NCBI GenBank assembly: GCA_903930455.1
Contig: CAIYYT010000233.1
Span: forward strand, 1 to 32,397
DNA: 32,397 bases
DNA from: an uncultured bacterium
GTDB lineage: Bacteria; Zixibacteria; MSB-5A5; CAIYYT01
Reading direction: 5' to 3'
The translations under genes were made by a program, and so were the position numbers. Of this stretch, positions 23,367 through 32,394 are shown piece by piece. Position 1 is the stretch's first letter. Every line of letters starts with the position of its first letter. The notes below the pieces were generated by a model. That model did no database searches. It was not told where the DNA came from and saw only the letters and a list, made by a program, of their open reading frames with translations.

Positions 23367-24785
23367 ATGGACTTAGGATCGTTCTCCCCGACCTTGACAA
23401 ATTGCATTCGCCGGGCGCAGGAACTGGCTAAGAGCTATTTCCATGCCGAAATCACGCCCAACCATTTCTTTCTGACGCTGCTGCGCGATGAGTCTGGCGA
23501 ACTGGCAGCGATTTTCAAACAACTGGGCAAGAAACCGGAATACTTCGAAGCGCTGCTGGCTGACGAGCTATCAAGAATGCGAAAGCTGTCAACGGATGAG
23601 GTGAAGCCGGTTGCCGCCCCTGCGCTGCAATCAATGTTGGTAGCAGCAGGTAACAAAGCCGAAAAATACTCAGATTCGGAAGTACGCGCCGAACACGTGT
23701 TGATGGTGTTCGTGTCCAAGGACTCTCCACTTTCGGAGCAAATAACCAGGCGACTTGACTTCGATGAGGGAAAAATCATCGATGCCATGGCCGATATGAA
23801 GGTCGTGCAGTCGATAGCCGGGACTCAGGTGACGACTGAAGATGGTGAGACGACTGCCGGTGCAGAGGGAATCAAGTACTGCATTGACCTAACTGAGAAG
23901 GCCCGCAGCGGCGGGCTGGACAATTTCTTTGGCAGACAGGAAGACATCTACAACATCTCGCGCGTGTTGATCCGTCGGCGCAAGAATAACCCGATTTTGG
24001 TCGGACCTCCGGGAGTAGGCAAGTCGGCGTTAGTCGAAGGTTTGGCGCTGCAGATTGTAAATAAGCAGACAACACCAGAGTTACACGACAACGTGATCCT
24101 GCATCTTGATCTGGGACAATTGGTTGCGGGTGCCAAGTACAAAGGCGAATTCGAAGAGAGATTTAACTCTCTGGTCTCTCGATTGTCCAAGGGGAAAGGC
24201 AACCTCGTGTTGTTCATCGATGAAGTGCATACCCTCGTCGGCGCCGGTAATCCGGCCGGTGGCATGGATGCCGCGAATTTGCTCAAACCGGCGTTGGCGA
24301 GAGGCGCGTTCAAGGTAATCGGCGCAACGACCAACGAGGAATACCGCAAGTATATCGAAAAAGACAAAGCGCTTGATCGTCGTTTCCAAAGAGTGATGGT
24401 AGAGGAACCAAAGTTCAACGAAGCGCGGGAGATTTTGGCGGGCGTGCGCAATGTTTACAGCAAGCATCACAATCTGACTATTCCCGACAGTGTCGTTGAC
24501 GAGTCAATCCGACTGTCACAGCGCTACATCGGCGACAGGTTTCTGCCGGACAAGGCAATCGATCTGTTGGATGAGGCCTGTGCGTCGTTTCGTCTAAACT
24601 GCACGCGCACCAAGAATGGCCTTGAAGGACTCAAGAAGAAAGCAGATGAGCTTAAGTCGCTGCTTGCGGATAAGAACGCTGCTACTAGCGACGACAAGCT
24701 TGATGAAACGACAAGAACGAAGCTGCGGGCTTTTAACGACGAATTTGAAGAATTGCATTCGCTCTGGAAAGAGCGTGTCAAGTAG
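23367..24785 (+). CDS. tssH: TssH/ClpV-like AAA+ ATPase, N-terminal half (Clp N domain and first ATPase)
   Basis: ClpV recycles contracted T6SS sheaths; normally it is one protein of about 850 residues with two ATPase domains. Here the first half is a separate 472-residue protein. Residues about 5-130 are the Clp N (repeat) domain. The first AAA+ domain has Walker A GPPGVGKS (213-220), pore loop AKYKGEFEERF, Walker B VLFIDEVH (281-288) and arginine fingers in ALDRRFQRV (338/339). The end (about 420-472) is a charged coiled-coil stretch like the first part of the ClpB/ClpV M domain, then TAG. TAA and TAG follow in frame before the second half, so it is not one nonsense mutation. Start: ATG at 23367; a TTG three codons earlier is possible, and no strong ribosome binding site is seen. 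Codirectional with tssB/tssC. Confidence 0.87.
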   Translation: MDLGSFSPTLTNCIRRAQELAKSYFHAEITPNHFFLTLLRDESGELAAIFKQLGKKPEYFEALLADELSRMRKLSTDEVKPVAAPALQSMLVAAGNKAEKYSDSEVRAEHVLMVFVSKDSPLSEQITRRLDFDEGKIIDAMADMKVVQSIAGTQVTTEDGETTAGAEGIKYCIDLTEKARSGGLDNFFGRQEDIYNISRVLIRRRKNNPILVGPPGVGKSALVEGLALQIVNKQTTPELHDNVILHLDLGQLVAGAKYKGEFEERFNSLVSRLSKGKGNLVLFIDEVHTLVGAGNPAGGMDAANLLKPALARGAFKVIGATTNEEYRKYIEKDKALDRRFQRVMVEEPKFNEAREILAGVRNVYSKHHNLTIPDSVVDESIRLSQRYIGDRFLPDKAIDLLDEACASFRLNCTRTKNGLEGLKKKADELKSLLADKNAATSDDKLDETTRTKLRAFNDEFEELHSLWKERVK

Positions 24786-24824
24786 TGTCGGCGGCGATAA
24801 TCATAGCGTGGTGGGTCAAAGACA

Positions 24825-25898
24825 ATGGAAAAAGAACAAACTCAGATAAGTAGGTTCCAAGAGAACCTTCAGAAAATGGACCGACTGGAGCAGTTCGTCA
24901 ACCAGGAAGAGTTGGCGCTGTCCCCGGAGGATGTTGCCTTTGTTATCTCGCGCTGGACCAAGATACCGGTCTCCCGGATGCTGGAAGACGAGAAGACCAA
25001 GTTGCTGCACCTCGAGGACCTTCTGGTGAAGCGCGTGGTCGATCAGGATCAGGCGATCGGCACGATTGCCGAGGCGGTAAGACGGTCGCGATCGGGAATC
25101 AAGAGACACAACCGCCCGATTGGCTCTTTCTTGTTCCTTGGACCAACCGGTACCGGCAAGACCGAGCTTGCCAAAACACTGGCGGAGTTCTTGTTTAATG
25201 ACGAATCGAACATCGTTCGATTTGATATGTCAGAGTACATGGAGAAACACTCCGTCGCCAAATTGATCGGCGCGCCGCCCGGGTATGTCGGCTATGATCA
25301 AGGCGGACTGCTGACAGAGAAAGTCAGACGCAATCCGTTTTCCGTCGTCCTCTTTGACGAGGTCGAAAAGGCCGATCCGGATGTGTTCAACATCATGCTG
25401 CAGATCATGGATGACGGCAGACTCACTGACGGACAGGGGAATACGATTGATTTCACCAATACGATCGTCATTCTGACTTCAAATTTCGGCGCGCACTACA
25501 TTCTCGACTGCTATCGCGAAAACAAGCCGGTGGAGCGCGACGAGATGATGAATGTCTTGAAGACGAAATTCCGACCGGAGTTCCTCAATCGTTTGGAGTG
25601 GATTATTTTCCGGCCGTTGACGGAAGTCGGTATCGGCACGATTGTTGATATCCAACTCAAAGTGATCAATGGCATCCTCAAGGATCAGAAGATGACAATC
25701 GTCTGCTCGACGGATGCCAAAAAGGCGCTGGCGGCCCGGGGCTACAATTTTGAGATGGGTGCGCGCCCGCTACAACGCTTGATTGAGAAGGAAATCCTAA
25801 ATCCCCTTTCGATCGGCATTATCGACGGCCGTTTTCCCGAAGGATCGAACGTCGAAGTGCGGATGAACAAAGAAAATTTCGAAATCGTGAAAGTATAG
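24825..25898 (+). CDS. tssH: TssH/ClpV-like AAA+ ATPase, C-terminal half (second ATPase)
   Basis: 357 residues that align to the second half of ClpB/ClpV. It starts with a helical stretch (MEKEQTQISRFQENLQKM, the other side of the M-domain region), then the linker ISRWTKIPVSRM (ClpB VxxWTGIPVSKM). The second AAA+ domain has Walker A GPTGTGKT (106-113), pore loop GYVGYDQGG, Walker B VVLFDEVEKA, arginine finger RPEFLNRL (Arg256) and sensor-2 GARPLQR (Arg314). All motifs are intact, so an active ATPase is expected that assembles with the N-terminal half. The frame is the same as the first half; a 39-base gap holds TAA and TAG and a weak GGTGGG site about 9 bases before the ATG. tssB follows after 16 bases. 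Confidence 0.87.
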   Translation: MEKEQTQISRFQENLQKMDRLEQFVNQEELALSPEDVAFVISRWTKIPVSRMLEDEKTKLLHLEDLLVKRVVDQDQAIGTIAEAVRRSRSGIKRHNRPIGSFLFLGPTGTGKTELAKTLAEFLFNDESNIVRFDMSEYMEKHSVAKLIGAPPGYVGYDQGGLLTEKVRRNPFSVVLFDEVEKADPDVFNIMLQIMDDGRLTDGQGNTIDFTNTIVILTSNFGAHYILDCYRENKPVERDEMMNVLKTKFRPEFLNRLEWIIFRPLTEVGIGTIVDIQLKVINGILKDQKMTIVCSTDAKKALAARGYNFEMGARPLQRLIEKEILNPLSIGIIDGRFPEGSNVEVRMNKENFEIVKV

Positions 25899-25914
25899 AA
25901 TCCAAGGAGGTAAC

Positions 25915-26370
25915 ATGGCAGACGAATTTCGTATTGCTGCTCCCCACATTGGCACTACGGAGTACAAGGAAAAGAGCGATTCGATTCCGGTCGACCTGCT
26001 CCCGTCGAACAAAATGGTTTATCTGACCAAGCTGAATTCGCGCGAGGAGACCGAGCCGGAGATGACGCGATGCAAGAACCTGAAAGAAGTCTTCGCAACG
26101 TTCCGTCCGACGAACGAGGTAACCGTCCAGAAACAGGACGGGTCGGAAGAGTCGGTGGAATTGGAATTCAACGCGATGAAGGATTTTGGTTCGATGGAGA
26201 TCATTCAGAAGAATGAATATCTGCAGTCGAAGTACAACGAAGTGGAAATCCTGCGCAATCTCAAGAACCTTCTGGATAAGCCGAACTCCAAGTTGAAAAA
26301 GGACCTGGCGTCACCGGAGAAGAAGGCTGAGTTCCTGAGAGTTCTCAAATCGTACGTCGATCAACTGTAA
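25915..26370 (+). CDS. tssB: T6SS contractile sheath small subunit
   Basis: 151 residues, VipA/TssB family, Bacteroidetes-like form. With TssC it builds the contractile sheath around the Hcp tube. Seen: the N-terminal EKSDSIPVDLLPSNKMVYLT segment (beta-strands that lock with TssC), SVELEFNAMKDFGSMEIIQK (like the 'F..M.DF.P..v' motif of sheath small subunits) and a C-terminal charged helical tail with LRNLKNLLDKPNSKLKKDL. AAGGAGGTAAC precedes the ATG. Next to tssC with a 17-base gap, as in most T6SS clusters. Together with the split TssH, it may show how the remodelled ATPase contacts the sheath. Confidence 0.9.
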   Translation: MADEFRIAAPHIGTTEYKEKSDSIPVDLLPSNKMVYLTKLNSREETEPEMTRCKNLKEVFATFRPTNEVTVQKQDGSEESVELEFNAMKDFGSMEIIQKNEYLQSKYNEVEILRNLKNLLDKPNSKLKKDLASPEKKAEFLRVLKSYVDQL

Positions 26371-26387
26371 ACCGCTACGAGGAAGTC

Positions 26388-27797
26388 ATGGCTGACGAAG
26401 AAAAAGACATACAAAAGGAATCGGTTCAAGCCGAAGCCAAGGTCAAAGAGAAAGCTGACCTAAAAGACATCCTCGGAGTCGGGTTTGTCGGCTACGAGCT
26501 TGTCAAAGACCACCTGTCTCATTTCAAGAGCCAGGATGGTTTGCACATTGAAGGTGTCAAGTTCCTTGACCCGAAAAACGAGTCATTCAACAAGTTCCTT
26601 ACTTCAGAGGAATTTAAGGATCGGCGCAAGCAGTTGAAGCAACGCTTGCAGATATGGGCGGATTTGCTTGGAGCAAACGAGGCAAACTCGGACGAATTTG
26701 CCGACAAGTTGGAGAACGCGATCAAAGAGGCGGACAAGAACCTGACTGAGAACATGTCCAATATCCACGAGGCGATTCGCCCGCTGGAAACCGCCTACCG
26801 AGGCATCGACCTGTTTTTCCAGAACGCCGCCGCGCGCCCGGACAGCGAAATCTACGCCTATTTCTCCAATGTTGGCATCAGTGATCTCACCGATCCCAAC
26901 GATCGCGAGAAGTTCGAATATCTCAATCGGCAGATACACGACATCTACGGCTTGTATGACATCAAGAACAGCTACTCGCTCTGCTGCATTCCGGGATATC
27001 TCGGGTCCGTGAAAGACATCGACACGGTCGCTCGCGACATGGGAATGCCCAACAAGCTGCATGTGTTGACTGATTTCAAGCATTTCGACACATACGAAGA
27101 CCTGGCGGATGAGTTGGACGATCCGGCTTATGATGATCTGCGTGGCAACGACGAGTATAAGGCGTACATCTCGGTATTCGGCAATTATGTCAAAGCCGAA
27201 AAGCCGGAGAGCCGCTTCGACAAAGAGGCGATGTGGCTGCCGCCGTCACCGATGATGGCTGGATTGATTTACAAAAACGACAACGAGGTCGGTATCCAGG
27301 CGCCATCGGCCGGTAAAGCCAACGGCAAGATGGGTGGCGTATCGCGGACGCGGATCAAATTGTCGGAAGCCAAAAACACCAAGATCAACGAGAAGGGCAT
27401 CAACTGCGTACTGAACTGGCAGGGTGATGTCGGCGATGTCGTGGCTATGGGCGCCGATACGCTGAGCAAGGATCCCAAGTTCCGCAATTACACGATCAAG
27501 CGGACGTATGATTACATCTACAAAACGATGCGCAATTATCTGAACCAGCAGGTCTATAAAGGATTTGATGACAAGTTGAAGAAGTCGATCGACGGTGATC
27601 TGAACAAGTTCCTGAGCCTGCTGCAACGGAACAAGGTCATTAACGGTTTCACTTGCAATGTGATCGCGACCAATGAAATGATTGAGAACCAGCAGATGCT
27701 GCTGGAAGTCGCGCTCAACACCAAGACGCCGATCAAGCAGTATGTTGTCAAGCTCGAAGCGCTGGTCGATGAGTCGGGTCAGGCGGCGGTCAAATAA
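26388..27797 (+). CDS. tssC: T6SS contractile sheath large subunit
   Basis: 469 residues, VipB/TssC family, the main sheath protein. Seen: a charged N-terminal extension; a central DxxxFFQNAAARP region; GNDEYKAYISVFGNYVKAE; WLPPSPMMAGLIYKND (the conserved 'P.sp.vAGiya..d' block); GINCVLNWQGDVGDVVAMGADTL ('iN.i....G..vwG.RTl' type core); and RNYTIKRTYDYIYKTMRNYLNQQVYKG, close to the usual C-terminal core. ACGAGGAAG precedes the ATG. It is the partner of tssB just upstream, and hcp follows after 106 bases. The sheath C-terminus in other systems is where ClpV binds the small subunit's exposed helix; that could not be judged here. Confidence 0.9.
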   Translation: MADEEKDIQKESVQAEAKVKEKADLKDILGVGFVGYELVKDHLSHFKSQDGLHIEGVKFLDPKNESFNKFLTSEEFKDRRKQLKQRLQIWADLLGANEANSDEFADKLENAIKEADKNLTENMSNIHEAIRPLETAYRGIDLFFQNAAARPDSEIYAYFSNVGISDLTDPNDREKFEYLNRQIHDIYGLYDIKNSYSLCCIPGYLGSVKDIDTVARDMGMPNKLHVLTDFKHFDTYEDLADELDDPAYDDLRGNDEYKAYISVFGNYVKAEKPESRFDKEAMWLPPSPMMAGLIYKNDNEVGIQAPSAGKANGKMGGVSRTRIKLSEAKNTKINEKGINCVLNWQGDVGDVVAMGADTLSKDPKFRNYTIKRTYDYIYKTMRNYLNQQVYKGFDDKLKKSIDGDLNKFLSLLQRNKVINGFTCNVIATNEMIENQQMLLEVALNTKTPIKQYVVKLEALVDESGQAAVK

Positions 27798-27903
27798 TTC
27801 TGAACCGCAGTTGAAGTGTCCCGACAGTTGAGGGTGAAGGCGGCAGGAAGCGCCCAGAGACAGAGAACCAAAAACGGTAGACTGATATTAGGAGGAAGCA
27901 ACC

Positions 27904-28317
27904 ATGGCACAAGAAGTAGAACTCAAGATCGACGGCGAGAAGTTCGACAAGGTGCGCGGGGTCAGTTATGAGTTATTCACACCCCATGACACCACCGACG
28001 GCAAGCCAAGTTCGATTCCCTGCGGGCTGAAGATCAAGATCAGCCGGGAGTCGGATGACAACGTTGGCATCGCGAGATGGGCGTTTGACTCGTCGCAGGT
28101 CAACCGCAAAGCGGGCGAAATCACATTCAAGGATCCGAACCTGAAGAAGGAACTGAAGGTTCTCAAGTGGCAGAACGGTTTCGTGACCCATTACGAAGAG
28201 CACGTACCGTCCACTTCGGCGAATCCGAACGAGCAGATGTACGAGTACTTCGAGATTTCCGCCGAGTTGGTGGATATCAACGGTGTCGAGTACAAGAAGG
28301 ACTGGAAGGGCAAGTGA
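27904..28317 (+). CDS. hcp: T6SS tube protein Hcp (TssD)
   Basis: 137 residues, Bacteroidetes-type TssD/Hcp. Hexameric rings stack to form the inner tube that is shot out by the sheath. Seen: MAQEVELKIDGEKFDKVRG, SYELFTPHDTTDGKPSSIPCGLKIKIS, GEITFKDPNLKKELKVLKWQNGFV, and the C-terminal YFEISAELVDINGVEY; the strand pattern is that of the Hcp/phage tail-tube beta-barrel. AGGAGGAAG precedes the ATG, one of the strongest sites in the cluster, fitting high output. A stable hairpin (28342-28372) lies just after the stop. Confidence 0.92.
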   Translation: MAQEVELKIDGEKFDKVRGVSYELFTPHDTTDGKPSSIPCGLKIKISRESDDNVGIARWAFDSSQVNRKAGEITFKDPNLKKELKVLKWQNGFVTHYEEHVPSTSANPNEQMYEYFEISAELVDINGVEYKKDWKGK

Positions 28318-28341
28318 GCCCGGCCGGGAACTGAGATTCTT

Positions 28342-28372
28342 GCGGGAAGGCGAGTAAACGCTCCCTTCCCGC
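28342..28372 (+). terminator. Hairpin between hcp and vgrG (attenuator or mRNA-stability element)
   Basis: Perfect 9-base arms GCGGGAAGG (28342-28350) and CCTTCCCGC (28364-28372) with a 13-base loop. The 3' flank CCTCTTAG lacks a T-run, so it is unlikely to stop all transcription. Placed directly behind hcp, it could make hcp mRNA more stable and more abundant than the rest. Confidence 0.6.
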
Positions 28373-28413
28373 CCTCTTAGCTGCCGACGCACTGAGGAAG
28401 AGATGGCAACCAT

Positions 28414-30285
28414 ATGCCGGTAAGAAGCGGTCAATCATATGACTCCGAGCAGACTCCCGAGTCGAACGGCCAATTGGCCGTACATTCACGCTGCGTAGTG
28501 TCGACGATGGTTCTTATCGCCAACAACGCAGTGAACTGGCCGCTGAAGTCGTTCCGACTTGAACAGAGTACATTCAACCACCACCGCTTGATTCTCAATT
28601 TCTCCCTTGATATCGAATCGATGGCTGCAGGGCAGGAGTTTGTCTCCACTTCGCAGTTCCAGGATACCATCGGCAAGAATGTCAGCCTGAAGATTACACC
28701 CGCCGACGAGTATGTCGATTCCGGTGAAGCGCTGGAGTTCATCGGCCTGATTACCAACATCGGTCTCGCTAACAGCGGCGGCGCAATGAACGTAGTAACG
28801 ATCGAAGCCATGAGCCCGACAATCCTACTGGACCAGGCTAAGGCGTACCGCTTTTACGAGAAGCAGTCCTTCCAGGATGTCGTGCGATCAATTATGGGCG
28901 CGTACAGTGTAGATACCGGCGCTATCACAATAGGCGGGGCGTTTACGAGAGATTTCTGGGCGCAGTGGTCCGAGACCGATTGGGAGTATATCACGACACG
29001 CTGGCGGACTTATCCCGGTTGGGTTTTTTATGATGGTAAGAAGCTGGTCATAGAAGAAAAAAAGAGTCGGAGTACACATAAGCTTAGCTGGCAGAAGCAT
29101 GTCGGAGCGGCCGACGTACACATGAATATGACTGGGTACAAATTCCGTAATCCGAGTTGGGACGAAGCCCAGAAACAGACACTAAACCAAGATGTGTCCG
29201 TGCAAACGCAATTCTCTGGCGTTGCACAGAAAACATACGCGTCGTCCACATCCAAAATGAATCAGACGTCATCAATTGCTATGCCGACGCGAGGTGACAC
29301 CAAACCAAGTGAACTGCAGCAGATCACCGGTGCACTACAGGCCGAGAAGATCGGCACGATGGTGTTGTGCAGGCTGCAAACAAATGTGCCGTCGCTCAAA
29401 GTCGGTGATACTCTGACGCTCGAGAAAATGGGCGATACCTATACCGGCACCTACATTATTACCGCCGTTGAGCACCGGATCGAAAACGGCAGCGACTATC
29501 ACAATTTCGTGACCGCGAGTCCATTGGAGACTGCTTATCCGACCGCCCCCGTAGCGAGAAATGAACGACAATCGGACCCGATGATGGCGATCGTGACCGA
29601 TAACAACGATCCGGACATGCGCGGACGGGTAAAAGTGAAGTTCCCTATGAAGAGCGCGAGCGGTGGTGATCTGGAGAGTCCGTGGTTGCGAACAACGAGC
29701 GGATACGCGGGCAACAATCGTGGCATGTACTTCATGCCCGAGATTAACGACGAGGTGCTAGTCGGATTTGAAATGGGTGATTCAAACATGCCGGTTGTGC
29801 TCGGTTCGCTCTGGAACGGCATCGATAAACCACCCCAATCAGCGATCAATCCGGGTGGCGATGACGGTGAGATGTCGAAGAATGACAACAAGGTGATTTA
29901 CACTCGTGCCGGACACCAGATCATCATGAGCGACAGGGACGGCGCGGGCAAGATCAAGATTGTCGACCGTACCGGCAAGAACACCATGATCATTGATTCC
30001 AAAGAGAACACAATTAGTATTACTGCCGATAAAGACTACAATCTTACCGTCAAGGGTAATATCACTATGAAGGCCGACGGTGATTTCAAGCTTGAGGCTC
30101 AAAACGTGTCGATTGACGCTAAGATGTCATGCAAAATCAAGGCGGGGGGCGGCGGCGCCGAGATAACCAGTAGCGCCATGATGAAATTGGATGCCTCGGC
30201 AAAGATGGATATTGGCGGCGCCATGATCGACATCAACGGGAAAGGACCGGTTAACGTCAAAGGCACGCCGATTTCGCTAAACTAG
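28414..30285 (+). CDS. vgrG: T6SS spike protein VgrG (TssI)
   Basis: 623 residues. A gp27-like base spans about 20-370 (LEFIGLITNIG, FQDVVRSIMGAY and WEYITTRWRTYPGWVFYDG regions, VGDTLTLEKMGDTYTGTYII). The gp5 OB-fold is next (MAIVTDNNDPDMRGRVKVKF, SPWLRTTSGYAGNNRGMYF, PEINDEVLVGFEMGDSNMPV, GSLWNG), then a C-terminal beta-prism spike with repeated strands (ITMKADGDFKLEAQNVSIDA and onwards, to PVNVKGTPISLN). It caps the Hcp tube. No extra effector domain follows, so it is a structural VgrG. The ATG at 28414 has GAGGAA about 14 bases upstream, a long spacing; an ATG at 28507 has no site. tssE follows after 3 bases. Confidence 0.92.
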   Translation: MPVRSGQSYDSEQTPESNGQLAVHSRCVVSTMVLIANNAVNWPLKSFRLEQSTFNHHRLILNFSLDIESMAAGQEFVSTSQFQDTIGKNVSLKITPADEYVDSGEALEFIGLITNIGLANSGGAMNVVTIEAMSPTILLDQAKAYRFYEKQSFQDVVRSIMGAYSVDTGAITIGGAFTRDFWAQWSETDWEYITTRWRTYPGWVFYDGKKLVIEEKKSRSTHKLSWQKHVGAADVHMNMTGYKFRNPSWDEAQKQTLNQDVSVQTQFSGVAQKTYASSTSKMNQTSSIAMPTRGDTKPSELQQITGALQAEKIGTMVLCRLQTNVPSLKVGDTLTLEKMGDTYTGTYIITAVEHRIENGSDYHNFVTASPLETAYPTAPVARNERQSDPMMAIVTDNNDPDMRGRVKVKFPMKSASGGDLESPWLRTTSGYAGNNRGMYFMPEINDEVLVGFEMGDSNMPVVLGSLWNGIDKPPQSAINPGGDDGEMSKNDNKVIYTRAGHQIIMSDRDGAGKIKIVDRTGKNTMIIDSKENTISITADKDYNLTVKGNITMKADGDFKLEAQNVSIDAKMSCKIKAGGGGAEITSSAMMKLDASAKMDIGGAMIDINGKGPVNVKGTPISLN

Positions 30286-30288
30286 ACT

Positions 30289-30636
30289 ATGGCTGACGAA
30301 GCGCTTCGTGTACCTATAGAGATCAAAGACTGCCGTTTCCTTCGCAGCGACAGAGCGGACGAATTTGCCCGATTTCTCGTGGAAACCGAGTTGGGCAGCT
30401 ATCGCCCTGATCCGGAACTGGGCTGCCGTTCGCCGTACTTTACGCCGGAATATTCCAACGACTTAAAGACTGACGTGCGCAACCACGTGTTGGAACAGTT
30501 TCGGCGCTATATGGGCGTCATGGTCAATGTCACGATTTCCGACAAGGTTGAACAAAACATCACCGCGACTTTCACCTGTCGCGTCTATGGAACCGCGCGA
30601 GACGGGCAGCGTTTCGATCTCTCCTGGGAGATATGA
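30289..30636 (+). CDS. tssE: T6SS baseplate wedge protein TssE (gp25-like)
   Basis: 115 residues, gp25/lysozyme-like baseplate family. It nucleates sheath assembly at the wedge. Seen: a central ETELGSYRPDPELGCRSPYF region, NDLKTDVRNHVLEQFRRYMG (compare the E-R-rich helix of gp25) and TFTCRVYGTARDGQRFDLSWEI at the C-terminus. The start is 3 bases after vgrG's stop, with translational coupling likely; tssF begins 3 bases after its own stop. Its small size is normal for TssE. Confidence 0.87.
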   Translation: MADEALRVPIEIKDCRFLRSDRADEFARFLVETELGSYRPDPELGCRSPYFTPEYSNDLKTDVRNHVLEQFRRYMGVMVNVTISDKVEQNITATFTCRVYGTARDGQRFDLSWEI

Positions 30637-30639
30637 TCC

Positions 30640-32394
30640 TTGAACACCAAATGGACTGACCGCGAAGAGCGGGTATACAACGAGTTAGTTGATCGACTTC
30701 GTTTCTGGGGCTATCAAGTGCCGTCGGGCGAGAAGTCGCTTGACCCGGCTCTGCTGTTGATGCTCAAAGCATTTGCCTATCATGCCGTGCAAACCGAGGA
30801 CAAGTTGAAGCAGGCCTCGGAAACAGTGATCGACACGATGATAGCGGATTTCTTTATGACGGGATTGAAGCGACCGATTCCGGCGTTTACGATGTTATCC
30901 TGTCACTGCTCCGACAAAGGGACTGTGGTTGAAACCGATATGGAATTTCTCTGTCGACTCTCCGGGGCCAGAGAGCGAGACTATTCGTTCTTCCCACTCT
31001 ATGATCAGGAAGTGTACGACGTAAATGCCGATGTGGTCTTCTTTGTCTCCGGCGATTATTTCCGGGTGCTGAAGGCACTACCGCCGGAAGCGGACAAGTG
31101 GGAAGAGACATTACAATCACCGCACTATCGCACGATGCAGCGATCAGCGCCGCCGCCGCTGGGGGGCAACCTTTACGTAGGAATTACAGCCGGTCTGCCC
31201 TTTGAGGAAATTGGCGCCCTGCAGTTGTACACCGGCCCGGACGCGCCGACCGGCAAGATGCTCAACTGGGTAGACTGGCAGGTGCTGACGTCCGGAAAAC
31301 GACATCCGACGTTCAAACCAGGCAACTATCATCACAAGCTGGAGATTTTCAAACACCTTGATATCCGCGAACTGGAACTTGACAGTAGTTTTCAAAGCCG
31401 GCTCTACAGTTCCGATTTCCTGACCTCCGGCAAGTTACTCTGGCATTTTAAGCACTACCTGTCCCCTGCCAAAGGGTTCGCTCATATTCCGGCCGAGATG
31501 TATGCCACAGCCGAGAAGTTGGTGTTGCCTCCGCAGATTGAAAGCAAGTTCCCACAAATCGACTTCGGTGGAATCAAGACTCCGCGGCTATGGTTGCGGG
31601 TCGATTTGGCGCGTGATGAACGTGTCGGGGATCTGCGCAATTTCCGTTTCTTTGACACAAATACATTTCCGGTGATTAATCGCCGCAAAAACCATCGTAA
31701 CAAATACACCATGGGTCAACCGGCATTGGAAGTCAGTCTTTTTGAGTATGCTGATGCCGACTCTGCGAATCTGCCCGACAAGCTTTTTTCAATCGATCGT
31801 GTTTGGGACGCCAATGACAATGAGTATTCCAGCCATCTCGATCTGATGGCTTTCGCAAATCCACGCAAATACATGGTCGTTGAGGAAGAGAATGACCTCA
31901 AGATCAAGTTCAATTTTGTGCCGACCGGCAAGGAAGCCCCCGACTTCGTAGTGGTCGAGTACTCTATGACGGAAGGGAGCGACGGCAATGGGATCGGCGC
32001 CGAAGTCGACTTCCAGTTGGTGAAACCCCATCCACAGATCAAGGCTGTTCGCAACCTGATTACATCTTCGGGTGGATCGGACGCTCGATCGCTCCAGGAG
32101 ATCAAACATCTCACGGGATTCTTCCTGCGCAATCATGGCGTGGCGCTTTCGGAAGGGGAGATTGAATATCTGGCGCGCAACTTTGATGGCCGCATCGAGG
32201 AGGCCAAGGCGATACGTGGCGTAAGTCGCAGCGCCGGTGGTCTGGTTCCGTCAGTGCTTGTCGAAGTGCGTCTCAAGTCGGACTTGAAAATCTCGGACGA
32301 GGAACGACAATACCTGTTGCAGCGGCTAAGTGATTATCTCGATAGTTACACGCCGCTTAATCTCCACCTCGAAGCGAGGCTGGCAGGATCATGA
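30640..32394 (+). CDS. tssF: T6SS baseplate protein TssF
   Basis: 584 residues; the TTG start at 30640 is used because GGGAGAT (30625-30631) precedes it at normal spacing and no ATG near by is open. TssF forms the baseplate wedge with TssE, TssG and TssK. It is assigned from position between tssE and the next gene, from length (about 580-620 residues is normal) and from a repeated beta-strand/helix pattern with LQLYTGPDAPTGKMLNWVDW, LLWHFKHYLSPAKGFAHIPA and RLWLRVDLARDERVGDLRNF. The C-terminus (LKISDEERQYLLQRLSDYLD) matches the end of TssF-type baseplate proteins. The stop overlaps the next start (ATGA at 32391), a mark of translational coupling. Confidence lower than for the other T6SS genes. 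Confidence 0.75.
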   Translation: MNTKWTDREERVYNELVDRLRFWGYQVPSGEKSLDPALLLMLKAFAYHAVQTEDKLKQASETVIDTMIADFFMTGLKRPIPAFTMLSCHCSDKGTVVETDMEFLCRLSGARERDYSFFPLYDQEVYDVNADVVFFVSGDYFRVLKALPPEADKWEETLQSPHYRTMQRSAPPPLGGNLYVGITAGLPFEEIGALQLYTGPDAPTGKMLNWVDWQVLTSGKRHPTFKPGNYHHKLEIFKHLDIRELELDSSFQSRLYSSDFLTSGKLLWHFKHYLSPAKGFAHIPAEMYATAEKLVLPPQIESKFPQIDFGGIKTPRLWLRVDLARDERVGDLRNFRFFDTNTFPVINRRKNHRNKYTMGQPALEVSLFEYADADSANLPDKLFSIDRVWDANDNEYSSHLDLMAFANPRKYMVVEEENDLKIKFNFVPTGKEAPDFVVVEYSMTEGSDGNGIGAEVDFQLVKPHPQIKAVRNLITSSGGSDARSLQEIKHLTGFFLRNHGVALSEGEIEYLARNFDGRIEEAKAIRGVSRSAGGLVPSVLVEVRLKSDLKISDEERQYLLQRLSDYLDSYTPLNLHLEARLAGS

